The notes under the pieces were generated by a model. That model ran no database searches. It was not told where the DNA came from and saw only the letters and a program-made list of their open reading frames with translations. A stretch of DNA of 64,000 nucleotides, from positions 113,131,036 through 113,195,035 of the forward strand of contig CM043699.1 in assembly GCA_023935145.1 (NCBI GenBank), given 5' to 3'. A program made the translations under genes and the position numbers. The stretch is from Bretschneidera sinensis (Eukaryota > Streptophyta > Magnoliopsida > Brassicales > Akaniaceae). Positions 47,624-59,151 of the stretch are shown here, in pieces. Each line of letters opens with the position of its first letter. Position 1 is the stretch's first letter.

Positions 47624-48333
47624 TGTAATAAATTCATGATTACCATTAAGTGGAGGCCATTTCAATATGGTGGAGTCAATTGTGGCCATTAAGTGAAGGC
47701 CATTAAGCTCCACAAAGAATTAATTATGGCCAAATAAATTCAAGCATTAATTGTGGCAATTAAGTGGAGGTAGATGTAATAAATTCAAGCATTAATTGTG
47801 GCAATTAAGTGGAGGCAATTATGCTCCACTAAGAATTAATTGTGGCCAAATTAATTCAATTATTCTTAGTGCATTTCTCCTATAAATAGGATAACCATAG
47901 AGCATATGAAGAGTTAGAGTGTTAGAGAGAAAACACAAGGTGTATGCTTAAGGTATGTTGGTTCATATTCTCAATGGTTGTATTGAGAGTATAAGGTATA
48001 TGTAACCAACCTATATATGGTCCATGTTTAAGCCTTTAGCCATCCATTGATTGTGGTAACAAGCGTATGGAATACGGACAGACGTTCTTGATGGAAGAAC
48101 ATGTATAAATACAGGTTTGGTCCCTAGACTCGGGATTACTCATTTTTCTTTCACACATCATCAATTAAAGAGAGTTCTGAGAGTCTAAAAGAACCAATAT
48201 CGAGAGAATAGCGGATTGTGTAAGTGAAAAGCTTCAATGGCTGGAGGTATGTTTACGGTCTTTATAATTTTGCATTTAATCTATATGCTATTTAAGTTGT
48301 TTAGCATGTTTAGATTATATTTAAATTCTTACA
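47624..48333 (+). mobile_element. Copia C copy 3, 5' LTR
   Basis: 710 bp, TGTAATAAATTC...CTTACA, followed by a tRNA-Met-type primer site. It has one extra 45-bp repeat near 47760-47820. TATA-like boxes occur at 47881-47890 (TATAAATAGG) and 48104-48111 (TATAAATA). Because another copia tail precedes it, no target duplication is visible. Confidence 0.9.
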
Positions 48334-48335
48334 TT

Positions 48336-48347
48336 TGGTATCAGAGC
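48336..48347 (+). promoter_or_regulatory. Primer binding site of copia C (initiator tRNA-Met type)
   Basis: TGGTATCAGAGC two bases after the 5' LTR. This is the usual primer site of plant copia elements, complementary to the 3' end of initiator tRNA-Met. Confidence 0.85.
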
Positions 48348-49254
48348 ATTGTTCCCCTCTGCCTTGAAGTATTAAGCAATATGTAATACTTTCGATTTAT
48401 ACCCGAAAAATAATTTGATTTCAAAGTTTTTTTTTTCGAGTATTTTTATAGAAAATAATGTTAGAAATCATTAGGAAATTTGATTTCTAGTATTTCTGAG
48501 TTTTAAAAATCTTGCATTGGTATCCTGGAAGCCAAGATTTAGTTGAGTTTTGAAAACGGGTCAAAAACGACCCAACTGAAGGTTGAAGACAATTGGTTTA
48601 AGAAAATATCTTGCAATTTCCAAATTCGTTAATTTTTCAGAAATACTATGTATATTTGGAAGTTCAAGATTTTTTGCCTAATTTTATGAATTTTCACTGT
48701 TGCATATGATTTGTAATTATTTGCAAAAATAAAGTTATGGACCCTTATAAGTATTTATTTTATTTATGTGCTTAAAATTATGTGTTATGTATGTATAACT
48801 TTTTTTTTTAGTTACGCATGCAATTTAAATTTAAATAGTTTTAGGGCATAAATAATTTAATGTGGGCATGTATTTTTAATTTTGGTGATTATTTTGCTCA
48901 AATTAAGATTATGCATATATACTATTTATGTTAGTTCTATATATACAATTTGATTAAATGCTCATTTTTTGCATGTTTTTTGTTTTTCAATTCATGCTTT
49001 TAGAATGAGTTTATTTTATGCAATGAATTAAATTAAGTGCATAATATTATGTTTAATTATGCAATTTATGTTTTATTTATGAGAGTTTTATTTACATATG
49101 ATAACATATTATTAAGTTTAGATATTGTTAGATTATGTAAACTTAGGTTATTCTCATAAAACTTAATTTGTGCATAACACATTAAGGTTCATAATATATT
49201 AATACGAACAATTAAGTTAAAAATTATGAATAATTCATAACAATTTGATGAGAA
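48348..49254 (+). other. Copia C leader, AT-rich, no gene seen
   Basis: About 900 bases of T-rich and A-rich sequence between the primer site and an inserted gypsy fragment. I see no coding sequence in any frame. Confidence 0.5.
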
Positions 49255-49790
49255 TCAACAAGCACTACCTTTCTTTAATCTCAATAAATGCACATTCTTG
49301 TTGACTACCCCATTTAAAACCCACGGATTTTTTAACAATTTCAGTGAGTGGTGCGGGTAGTGTACTGAAATCTTTGACAAATCGTCGATAAAAACTAGCT
49401 AAACCATGAAAACTTCTTACCTCCGTGATTGACTTAGGTGTGGGCCATCTTCGAAAACCTATCAACAACCACAAAAATCGAATCCCTACCTTTCCTTGAC
49501 CTAGGCAAGCCTAAAACAAAGTCCATAGAAATATCTACCCAAGGCGCACTAGGTACGGGTAGAGGAGTGTATAATCAATGTGGTAGGACTCTAGATTTAG
49601 CCTGCCTACATGTAACGCATCTAGCACAAACTCTCTCCACATCACGTTTCATCTTTGGCCAAAAAAAATGTTCATGCAACACATCTAAAGTCTTCCTTAC
49701 ACCAAAATGACCCATCAAACCACCGAACTATTAGGCACACAAAGTCTATTCTCTCTAAACAAGTATTGGGTAAGTATTCCAATATTGTTT
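49255..49790 (-). pseudogene. Gypsy pol fragment with permuted order (integrase then RT)
   Basis: On the minus strand an integrase part comes first. GGLMGHFGVRK lies near 49715, then the HHCC-type zinc region with CARCVTC near 49605, then [19 protein letters not shown] ending near 49443. The sequence then shifts frame into an RT C-terminal part, [17 protein letters not shown] and FYRRFVKDFS, near 49450-49350. In intact gypsy elements RT precedes integrase, so this order is inverted relative to the normal layout. The fragment sits inside the copia C leader and has no LTRs. Stops are present. Confidence 0.75.
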
Positions 49791-50489
49791 GTCGGGTCTC
49801 AAAGCATGTCGATGAGGTTCGCATCACAATTTGTAGTTGGCATAAGACAGCATGATCTGAGACAATGCTCTGTCTAAGGATTCTGGTTTTTAATGAGGCT
49901 TTGTCCCGACCAATTATCCTGGGAGCACTCTTAGTGATTGCTTATTGTGTTACTGCGTAATTGTTCTTAGGCATTAAGTATAGCCTAAAATATAGTAAAT
50001 ATAAATGTTTAGTAAACCATATAATTTTAAATATTTAAGGAGTAGCCACAGCATCTTTAATCATATAAAATTATATATTAAGTGGATTAGGATCACTTAA
50101 TGGACATTAATTGTAATTATTTATATAAATATAATGATTTTACCCCACAGGGATTTTATTATGTTAATATAATTAATTAGGATAATATATTAAAATTAGT
50201 TTTTCTTAATTTACCCACAGGAGTTAAGAATAATTAATTTAGTAGTTTTATCATAAAGTTTAAAGATAGAAAAACATCAAACTGTAATCATAATATACAT
50301 TATGAATTTAGTAAAAATAGTTTGATAAAATCTATCATAAAGTATAAAGAATCTTATTGAATTAAAAATTTAGCCCATAGGTAATTTTTAATGGAATTAG
50401 ATTCAATTTTAGCGTGTTTTTACATTGGTAAAATATGCAATTTAGAAAATAAGACATCAAATCTTGACATAAGCTTTTGAACTTTATGC
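49791..50489 (+). other. Copia C leader, right part, no gene seen
   Basis: AT-rich sequence (many taatta and ataaat runs) between the gypsy scrap and the start of copia gag homology. No coding sequence or RNA gene is recognisable. Confidence 0.45.
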
Positions 50490-53400
50490 AGTTTCTCAAC
50501 CCACTAGTTTCTCTGATATCCGTTGTGACATACCCGAACTTAGGGGAGATAACTATAAGGTATGGAATGAGAGGATTCTCCTCCATCTAGGGTAGATGGA
50601 CATAGATTATACTATTAGGAAGGACGAACCACCGGCAATTGCCGATAATAGCACTCCAGCAGCCGTCACGCTATATGAGCGATGGGAGCGATCCAATCAA
50701 CTCAGCGTTATGTTTATTAAGAATAAGATAACTGTTGGTATACGTGGTTCTGTCGATCAGCATGAGAAAGTCCGTGATTTGATGAAACCCATTGACAATC
50801 AATTCATCACTTCAGAAAAGGCATTAGCAAGCACTCTGATAATGAGATTATCATCCCTCAGACTCACCAGCATAAAAGGTGTGTGCGAGCACATAATGCA
50901 AATGTGTGACATTGCAGCTCAACTTAAGAAACTTAAGGTTGATATTTCAGAGTCCTTCCTGGTGCACTACATTCTGAACACCCTTCCAACTAAGTATGGG
51001 TCTTTCAAAATCTCGTACAACACATAAAGACAAATGGTTAATCAATGAATTAATGACCATGTGTGTTCAAGAAGAAGAGAGGCTTGTGATGGAACTGTGT
51101 GAGAGTGCAATGCTGGCTACTACCCGTGGGAAAGACATATTAGAACCAACTTCGTTTGTTTGTTATGAATCTAATATGGTTAATGTTAATATTAACACCT
51201 GATGGATTGATTCTGGATCTACAATCCATATTGCAAACTCCTTGCAAGGTATGCAAAACCTAAGGAAGCCAGTGGGAAATGAGCAAAGCATCTTATCAAG
51301 CAACAAGATGGGCTCACATGTGGAGGCGATTGGAACTTGCATTTTAACTTTAAGTAGTGGCTTTATTTTAAAATTGGAAATGACCTTTTATGTACCAAGT
51401 TTCTCACGAAACTTTATTTCTATTTCCAGACTTATACCATTAGGATATTCCTTTAATTTTCAAGACATATCTTTCAGTTTATTTTATAAAACTGATTGTG
51501 TTGGGAATGGTATTTTGGCTGATGGTCTTTATCGTCTTTATTTACAAAATGATGTCATTTATAGTTCAATGCATGTTCACACTGGCGTTAAAAGGTGTAA
51601 TATTAACGAGGACTCCTCTATGTTATGGCATCGGAGATTAGGACATATCTCCATAGAAGGGATACTTAGTTCTCTAGATCATACTGATTTTGAGACTTGT
51701 GTGGACTGCATTAAGGGAAAGCATACCAACAAGTCCAAGAAAGGTGCTAATAGGAGTTCAAACATATTAGAAATCATTCATACTGATATATGTTATCCAG
51801 ACATTGACGCACATGGTCAGAAATATTCCGTCACTTTTATCGATGATTACTCACGATATATGTATATCTATTTGCTACATAAGAAAAATGAAGCATTGGA
51901 TGCCTTCAAAGTCTTTAAGGCTGAAGTAGAGAACCAATACAGAAAGCAAATACAAATTGTGAGATCCGATAGAGGTGGAGAATATTATGGTAGATACACA
52001 GAAAGTGGACAAGCACCTGGCTTTTTTGCCAAGTTTCTTTAAAAACATGGGATTGTTACCCAATACACTATGCCTGGTTCCCCGGACCAGAATGGTGTTG
52101 CAAAAAGAAGAAACCAAACATTGATGGACATGGTGCGGAGTATGCTTAGCAACTCTAACTTTTCTACATCCTTGTGGACTGAAGCACTAAAGACGGCTGC
52201 ATATATATTAAACCGAGTTCCAACCAAGGCTTTTCCCCAAACGCCATTTAAATTATGGAAAGGTGGGAAACTGAGTTTGCGACATATGCGCGTTTGGGGA
52301 TGTCTGTCTGAGGTGAGGATTTATAACCCACAAGAGAAGAAACTAGATTTGAGGACCATTAGTGGGTATTTTGTTGGATATGCCGAAAGGTCCAAGAGTT
52401 ACAGGTTTTATTGTCCAACTCATACTACTAGGATTGTGGAATAAAAAAATGCTAAATTTATGGAGAATGACATGATCAGTTGGAGGTATCGGTTCAGGAA
52501 ATTAGTTCCTGCACATGATCATACAGAACCTGCACATGATCATACAGAATCTCAACCTTCATCAAATGATAGATTGGTTATAATTCATAGCACGCCTCAA
52601 GTACAAGCTCGTGTTGACCAATCGATCATTGAGGTTCCACAAGCTGCTGACAACATTCTAATAGATCAAGTAGTTCAGGAAATACCATAAGTTCCTGAAC
52701 AACCAGTTGAACCACAAGCTCCATTGGGAGACATTGGTATAACATTAAGAAAATCTACTAGAGTCAGGAGATCAGCAATTCCTAGTGATTGCATTGTGTA
52801 TCTACAAGAATTTGACTATAATTTTGGAGCAGAAAATGATCCTGAAACTTTTTCACAGGCCATGAGTTGCAAAGGGTCAACCTTGTGGCACGATGCCATG
52901 AAGGAAGAGATGAATTCCATGAAAAGCAACAGAGTCTGGAATCTTGTAGAGTTGCCTAATGGGGAAAAAACCATTGATTGCAAATGGGTCTTTAAGACTA
53001 AGAAAGTTACATTAGGCAACATTAAGAGATACAAAGTGAGACTCGTTGCTAAGGGATTTACTCAAAAATAAGGAATCGATTACATGGAGACTTTCTCTCC
53101 AGTATCTAAGAAAGATTCTCTTCGTATTATTTTGGCATTAGTTGCCCATTTTGACACTGAGCTGCAATAAATGAATGTGAAAACCGCATTTCTTAATGGA
53201 GATTTGGAGGAGGAGGTTTATATAAAACAACTTGAAGGTTTCTCCTCTAATGATGGTGAGCATTTGGTTTGCAAGCTTAAAAAATTCATATACGGTTTAA
53301 AACAAGCCTCCCGTCAATGGAATTTTAAATTCAATAAAGTAATTTCTTCATTTGGTTTTGTTGAAAACCCCATGGATCAATGTATATACTAGAAGGTCAG

Positions 53401-54409
53401 TTGGAGTAAAATTTGTTTTCTTGTTTTATATGTGGATGATATTTTACTTGCAACCAATGATAAGGGCTTGCTGCATGAGGTGAAACAATTTCTCTCTAAA
53501 AATTTTGATATTAAAGATATGGGTGAGGCATCTTATGTCATTGGCATTGAGATCCATAGAGATAGACCTCAAGGTGTTTTAGGTCTGTTACAAGAAACCT
53601 ATATCAACAAAGTTTTAGAGAGATTTCGGATGATAGATTGTTCACCAAGTATAGCTCCCATTGTGAAGGGTGATAGGTTCAATTTGAACCAATGCTCGAA
53701 GAACGATTTTGAGAGGGAATCCATGAAGAACATTCCATATGCTTCTGCAGTTGGAAGCCTTATGTATGCTCAGGTCTGTACTAGACCTGACATCGCATTT
53801 GTTGTAGGGATGCTAGGGTGATATCAGAGTAACCCAGGTATAGACCACTGGAGAGCTGCAAAGAAAGTAATGAGGTATCTTCAAGGAACTAAATACTACA
53901 AGCTTATATATAGATAGACGGAAAATCTGGATGTGATTGGCTATTCTGATTCAGACTTTGCTGGCTGTGTTGATTCACGTAAATCAACATTAGGGTACAT
54001 TTTTCTGATGGCCAGTGGAGCTGTTTCTTGGAGGAGTGTCAAGCAGACATTGACTGCTACTTCTACTATGGAAACCGAGTTCGTCTCCTGTTTTGAGGCC
54101 ACTTCACATGGTGTATGGCTTAGGAGTTTCATTTCTGGGCTTAGAATCATGGATTCTATATCTAGACGATTGAGAATTTTCTGCGATAATTTAGTTGCCG
54201 TCTTTATGGCTAAGAACAATAAAAGTGGAAGTCAAAGTAAACACATCGACATTAAGTATTTAGCCATAAGAGAACGTGTAAAAGAAAAGAAAGTGGTCAT
54301 TGAACACATTAGCACTGAATTAATGATCGCTGATCCTTTGACTAAAGGCATGCCACCTCTGAAATTCAAGAATCATGTAGAGAAAATGGGACTTGGTTCC
54401 ACTTTGTAA
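50490..54409 (+). pseudogene. Copia C copy 3 polyprotein (gag, protease, integrase, RT, RNase H), broken
   Basis: All pol domains are in copia order. Gag has SDIRCDIPELRGDNYKVWNE near 50510 and a UBN2-like region to about 51030; the zinc knuckle is missing. Protease has WIDSGSTIHI at 51203. Integrase has WHRRLGHIS near 51628, CVDCIKGK, HTDIC near 51779, FIDDYSRYMY and SDRGGEYYG near 51967. The RT has [20 protein letters not shown] and YVDDILLAT near 53430. RNase H has GYSDSDFAG near 53937 and CDNLVAVFMA near 54182. Stops occur near 50593, 51025, 51200, 52039, 52441, 52688, 53069, 53168, 53390, 53819 and 53915. A 27-bp deletion removes residues after HIS in integrase compared with copy 2. It is the most complete copia in the window but clearly dead. 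Confidence 0.88.
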
Positions 54410-54705
54410 GTGTATACATACAGTTTATTAATGAAACTCTTACATATTTAGATGTTTTCTCATATTCATGTGCACCTTAATTTCTTTGAGAAAATTCATC
54501 TGTAAAGGACCAAGAATAAACATAGGGTTTATTTATTAAGAAATGTTACCACATGAAGAATAATACTTGAGGAACTAAATGCATCATAATACATAGAAGG
54601 TAATACTCACTCTTAGAGGACTTATCGCCATGATTCATGTATTTACTTCTTAAAAATACATCAATGGGTTTAAGTTAGGTTAAATATATGGACCAAGTGG
54701 AAGAA
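54410..54705 (+). other. Copia C copy 3 noncoding 3' region and polypurine tract
   Basis: About 296 bases from the pol stop to the LTR. The polypurine tract is degraded here (aagtggaaga instead of aagtgggaga). Confidence 0.65.
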
Positions 54706-55460
54706 TGTAATAAATTCATGATGGTCATTAAGTGGAGGTCATTTCAATATGGTGGAGTCAGCTGTGGTCATTAAGTGAAGGCCATTAAGCTCCACAAAGA
54801 ATTAATTGTGTCCAAATAAATTCAAGCATTAATTGTGGCAATTAAGTGGAGGTAGATATAATAAATTCATGAATTAATTGTGGCAATTAAATGGAGGTAG
54901 ATGTAATAAATTCAAGCATTAATTGTGGCAATTAAGTGGAGGCAACTATGCTCCACTAAGAATTAATTGTGGCCAAATTAATTCAATTATTCTTAGTGCA
55001 TTTCTCTTATAAATAGGATAACCGTAGAGCATATGAAGAGTTAGAGTGTTAGAGAGAAAACACAAGGTGTATGCTTAAGGTATGTTGGTTCATATTCTCA
55101 ATGGTTGTATTGAGAGTATAAGGTATATGTAACCAACCTATATATGGTCCATGTTTAACCCTTTGGCCATCCTTTGTTTGTGGTAACAAGTGTTTGGAAT
55201 ACGGACATATGTTTTTTATGGAAGAACATGTATAAATATAGGTTTGGTCCCTAGACTCGGGATTACTCATTTTTCTTTCATACACCATCAATTGAAGAGA
55301 GTTCTGGGAGTCTAGAAGAACCAATATCGAGAGAATAGCAGATTGTGTAAGTGAAAAACTTCAATGGCTGGAGGTATGTTTACAGTCTTTATAATTCCGC
55401 ATTTAATCTATATACCATTTAAGTTGTTTAACATGTTTAGATTATATTTAAATTCTTATA
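54706..55460 (+). mobile_element. Copia C copy 3, 3' LTR
   Basis: 755 bp, TGTAATAAATTC...CTTATA (terminal CA changed to TA). It is exactly 45 bp longer than the 5' LTR, because it has two extra 45-bp units instead of one (about 54822-54945). It is followed directly by LINE A4 at the ORF1 end, which suggests the copia originally inserted into LINE A. Confidence 0.88.
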
Positions 55461-57756
55461 TCTAGATCATCAAAAATCACCAATAAATGATAAACACAAT
55501 AATATGAAATATTCGAGGTGTTGGTAATCCTAATAAACTTGGATTATTAAGAAAAATGATTAAGGAACACAGTCCATCTCTTGTGGTATTGCTAGAAACT
55601 AAACACCAAGGGGAAGCTCTACAATGATTTGCTAGAAAAATAAAATTCCCAAATTTTACTCATGGTAATCCAATCAACTCACACATATGGATACTTTGGA
55701 AAGACGATTTAAAATTGGATGTCATAGATATTATGAACAAATCTATTTCGGTTAAATTGTCTTGTGTGCTCCATGATTCTATACTTGCTATGCATCTTTT
55801 GCGTATGCTAAGGATAAATTACAAGTGCGTAGGTCCTTGGTTAATTGGAGGTGATTTTAATGTTGTCTCTAATTAGAGATAAATCGCGGGTATCATGGCT
55901 CCAAAAAGGTTATAAGAACAATAAGTTCTTTCATGCGTCTCTCAAAGAGAAACAAATTAGAAAAAAATTTTAAATTAAAAGGGATGATGGATCTTATATT
56001 TCGGATGATAAATGAGATTGGGAATGTAGCTTGTGACTACTATCAAAATCAATTTACGGCAGTATGCATGAGCTCTAATAATCATGACCTTCTTTATTGC
56101 ATTCCTAAATTCATTTTAGACGAGCAAAATATTGAATTATGCAAATTACCACAAGAAGATGAAATCAAAAAAGTGGTTTATGATCTAAATCTGGACAGTT
56201 CCCTTGACGTGGATGGATTTAATGGACATTTCTTTTGCGGCTGTTGGGATATTATTCATGATGATGTAGTAAGGGTTGTTCAGGATTTATTCATAGGTGG
56301 ATATTTTCCTAGATCATATACGGCTACTAACCTAATTTTAATTCTTAAGGTTGAAAATCTTACTTCCTTATCGAACTTGCGCCCTATAAGTCTATGTACA
56401 TTTATGTACAAGATTTTATCTAAAATACTTACCCCTAGACTTGCACTACTACTACACCTATTCATCTCAAATGAACAAACAGATGAAAGGAAGAAGTATA
56501 CACAAAAATATTTGCTTGGCACACTAAATGGTTCAAGACATTAATAATAACATACGGGGTTCTAATATCATCTTCAAAGTTGATATGTCAAAAGCATATA
56601 ACCGTGTAGATTGGGCTTTCTTGTTGAGTGTGCTTCATAAATTAGGATTTTGGGATAAATGGTGTGAGTACATATTAAAGTACCTTGGTGGTTCGTTTGG
56701 CTTTTTCCAATCCTCCCATGGTCTCCATCAAAGAGATCCTTTGTCTCCTTTATTATTTAACATTGTGGAGGAAGTTTTCTTTAGTAATTTTAGTGAATGG
56801 GTGGAAAAAGGTCTAATAGGAAGGTATAAGGTTTCAGGTCGAGTCCTAGGTATCACACACCTTTTGTACACAGATGACATGCTATTGTTTTTAAATGGTA
56901 GAAAAAATTCTGTCAATGCTTGTTGTATGCTCCTTAAAACTTATAAGGACATTTCGGGTCAAAAAATAAACTGGTCTAAAAGCTCGTTTATTGCTAGTAC
57001 CAATTGTAGTTCTTCGCGAATTGCTAGATTAAAAAATTGGTCGGGTCTTAAGCGTAACCTACTACCAATTGCCTACTTGGGTCTACCTTTATTTTAAAGA
57101 CATGAGTTTTAAAAGATACTTTGTTGCTTTACAAGAAAAAATCCAAAAACGATTAGATTCATGGAAGACAAAATTCCTTTTGATAGCTGGAAAGTTAACA
57201 CTAATTAAAAGTGTTCTTAGTTCCATCCCTATACATACACTAGTTGTTATTGCTCCTCCAAAAGGGGCCCTTCAAAAGTTGGAACTCTTTATGGAGCTAT
57301 TTCATGAGAAAAAAATATGGTGAACAAATTGAGGGCATGCACTGTCCTTGGTTTAATTCCAAAATTTGGAAATATATTTCTCCAATTGTCATTCATGTGA
57401 AAACCAATTTAACTTGGGTGCTTGGCAATGGTAATATCAATTTTTGGAATGAAATCAAACCTAGTGGCATTCTTCCTTTTGAGTCATGTTCTTTTAAAGA
57501 AGTCGTTAAAGATAATTCTAAAATGGATCAATTAAAATTTGAGTTTCCTTCCTTTTATGAAGCGGCAAAAAAAGTTCATCTTAATGAAAACCAAGACAAA
57601 TTAGTTTGGAATCATTCTTCTTCAGGTTTGTTTTCTACAAAGGAGTATGGCTCTTTTATAAGATCAAAAATCTTAAGTTTAGATGAGCCAAAAAAAAAAG
57701 GATCAAATGGATACCTTTAAAGGTATCATGTTTTATCAAAAAATCTGGTTCCTTTC

Positions 57757-58212
57757 TGATGCAGGAGGATCCGAGTCAGATGATGCTGAGTTGTCAGATG
57801 GCAAATGGGCAACCTAGGTCGGTTTACATCGTTTAGCAGGCCATGGGCTTGGATTGGGCCCTGAAGACCCTAGTCTGATTGGAAACGGGCTTCCAGGCAA
57901 AACTTAGTGTGTTGCACTAATCATTATCGTTTTTAAGCTAAAAAACGACGTTTAGACCTTCAAATTAGCAATTTTTAAGAAACTTTTTATTTTGTTTAAT
58001 TTAAATTCGGCCTTAATTTAATTTTCCTATTTTAGCTTCGACCTTATAAATAAGGTCTTAGGGTTTCGTAATTATTATTATTGAATTTACATAATTTTAA
58101 ATAAAATATCAGAGCTGTTTCTCGGTATTGTTTTAGGATTTTTCTTATGTTACTCCTTGTGAACTATCTGTTTGACTAGCCTGCAGAATAATCGCTATTC
58201 TGCCCAGCGTCA
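57757..58212 (+). repeat. 5' LTR of the minimal gypsy derivative
   Basis: 456 bp with TATA box tataaataag at 58045-58054; ends gcgtca. The 3' LTR matches along its length with few differences. Confidence 0.9.
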
Positions 58213-58214
58213 GT

Positions 58215-58226
58215 TGGTATCAGAGC
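58215..58226 (+). promoter_or_regulatory. Primer binding site of the minimal gypsy derivative
   Basis: TGGTATCAGAGC two bases after the 5' LTR, complementary to the 3' end of initiator tRNA-Met. Confidence 0.85.
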
Positions 58227-58263
58227 TTCAGCATCTTCCTGGGGTGAGATTTCATCAGTTTTC

Positions 58264-58755
58264 TTGGCTGGTGATCGTGGTCGTGGTCGTCACAGGCAGG
58301 TTCCGAACGAGGAAGCTCCACGCCGTGATCGTAACGTTCAAGATGTGATGATTGAGGATTTACAGAGGCAAGTTGCAAAGTTAACCCAGCGTCTAACGGT
58401 GCAGAATTTCGGTGATCGTGAGATGAAAGATCACGATTCCGATTTCAGTTTCGAAAACCCGTATTACACTCCTGCTTGATTTGGGGAACGCCATGGTCGG
58501 GAGGATCATTATGGAGATCTCGGTTTCAGAGTGGATTTGCCGCTGTTAGCAGAGTTTTCTGACTTGATACCAGAGGATCTTCCTCCTGGGTTGCCGCCTG
58601 ATATCTTTAATGTGAAACACTTGAGTCCTTGTTTTGGGGATTCTGATATGGCTATTGTGAACTCGAGGACGAGTTCCTTCCAACACGGGGCGACTGATGC
58701 AAGAGGATCCGAGTCAGATGATGCTGAGTTGTCAGATGGCAAATGGGCTACCTAG
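58264..58755 (+). pseudogene. Fused mini-polyprotein (gag N-terminus, pre-RT linker, pol C-terminus)
   Basis: One frame of 163 codons with a single internal TGA (58477-58479), beginning at TTG where an ATG would be expected. It starts with an Arg/Gly-rich gag-like N-terminus (GDRGRGRHRQVPN) and a short heptad-like helix (MIEDLQRQVAKLTQRL). It then jumps to the linker that normally precedes gypsy RT (LLAEFSDLIPEDLPPGLPP), and then to a Ser/Asp-rich end (VNSRTSSF...) that runs into the 3' LTR and stops at 58753. The middle domains are missing. What such a protein could do is unknown; it might only reflect the packaging sequences kept in the RNA. Confidence 0.75.
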
Positions 58756-59151
58756 GTCGGTTTACATCGTTTAGCAGGCCATGGGCTCGGATTGGGCCCT
58801 GAAGACCCTAGTCTGATTGGAAACGGGCTTCCAGGCAAAACTTAGTGTGTTGCACTAATTATTATTGTTTTTAAGCTAAAAAAATGATGTTTAGACCTTC
58901 AAATTAGCAGTTTTTATGAAACTTTTTATTTTATTTAATTTAAATTCAACCTTAATTTAATTTTCTTATTTTAGCTTCGACCTTATAAATAAGGTCTTAG
59001 GGTTTCGTAATTATTATTATTGAATTTGTATAATTTTAAATAAAACATCAGAGTTGTTTCTCGGTATTGTTTTAGAATTTTTCTTGTGCTACATTCTGTG
59101 AACTATCTATTCGACTAGCCTGCAGAATAATCGCTATTCTGCCCAGTATCA
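58695..59151 (+). repeat. 3' LTR of the minimal gypsy derivative
   Basis: 457 bp, TGATGCAAGAGG...CAGTATCA. TATA box at 58984-58993. It also encodes the last 20 codons of the mini-polyprotein frame. Confidence 0.9.

Larger units (their letters stand above)
57757..59151 (+). mobile_element. Minimal non-autonomous gypsy derivative (TRIM-like), 1395 bp
   Basis: Two LTRs of 456 bp (57757-58212) and 457 bp (58695-59151), TGATGCA...GTCA/ATCA, surround only 482 bp. A 5-bp target duplication (ctttc 57752-57756, cattc 59152-59156, one change) sits in LINE A4, whose sequence joins cleanly when the insert is ignored. The primer site tggtatcagagc (58215-58226) matches initiator tRNA-Met. The interior encodes pieces of a gypsy polyprotein and the LTRs look very similar, so the insertion is recent. 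It has no RT or integrase and must be mobilised by an autonomous gypsy. Confidence 0.92.

Noticed and set aside
49438..49855. Plus-strand open frames in the copia leader
   Set aside because: They are shadows of the minus-strand gypsy integrase fragment, which has clear motifs.
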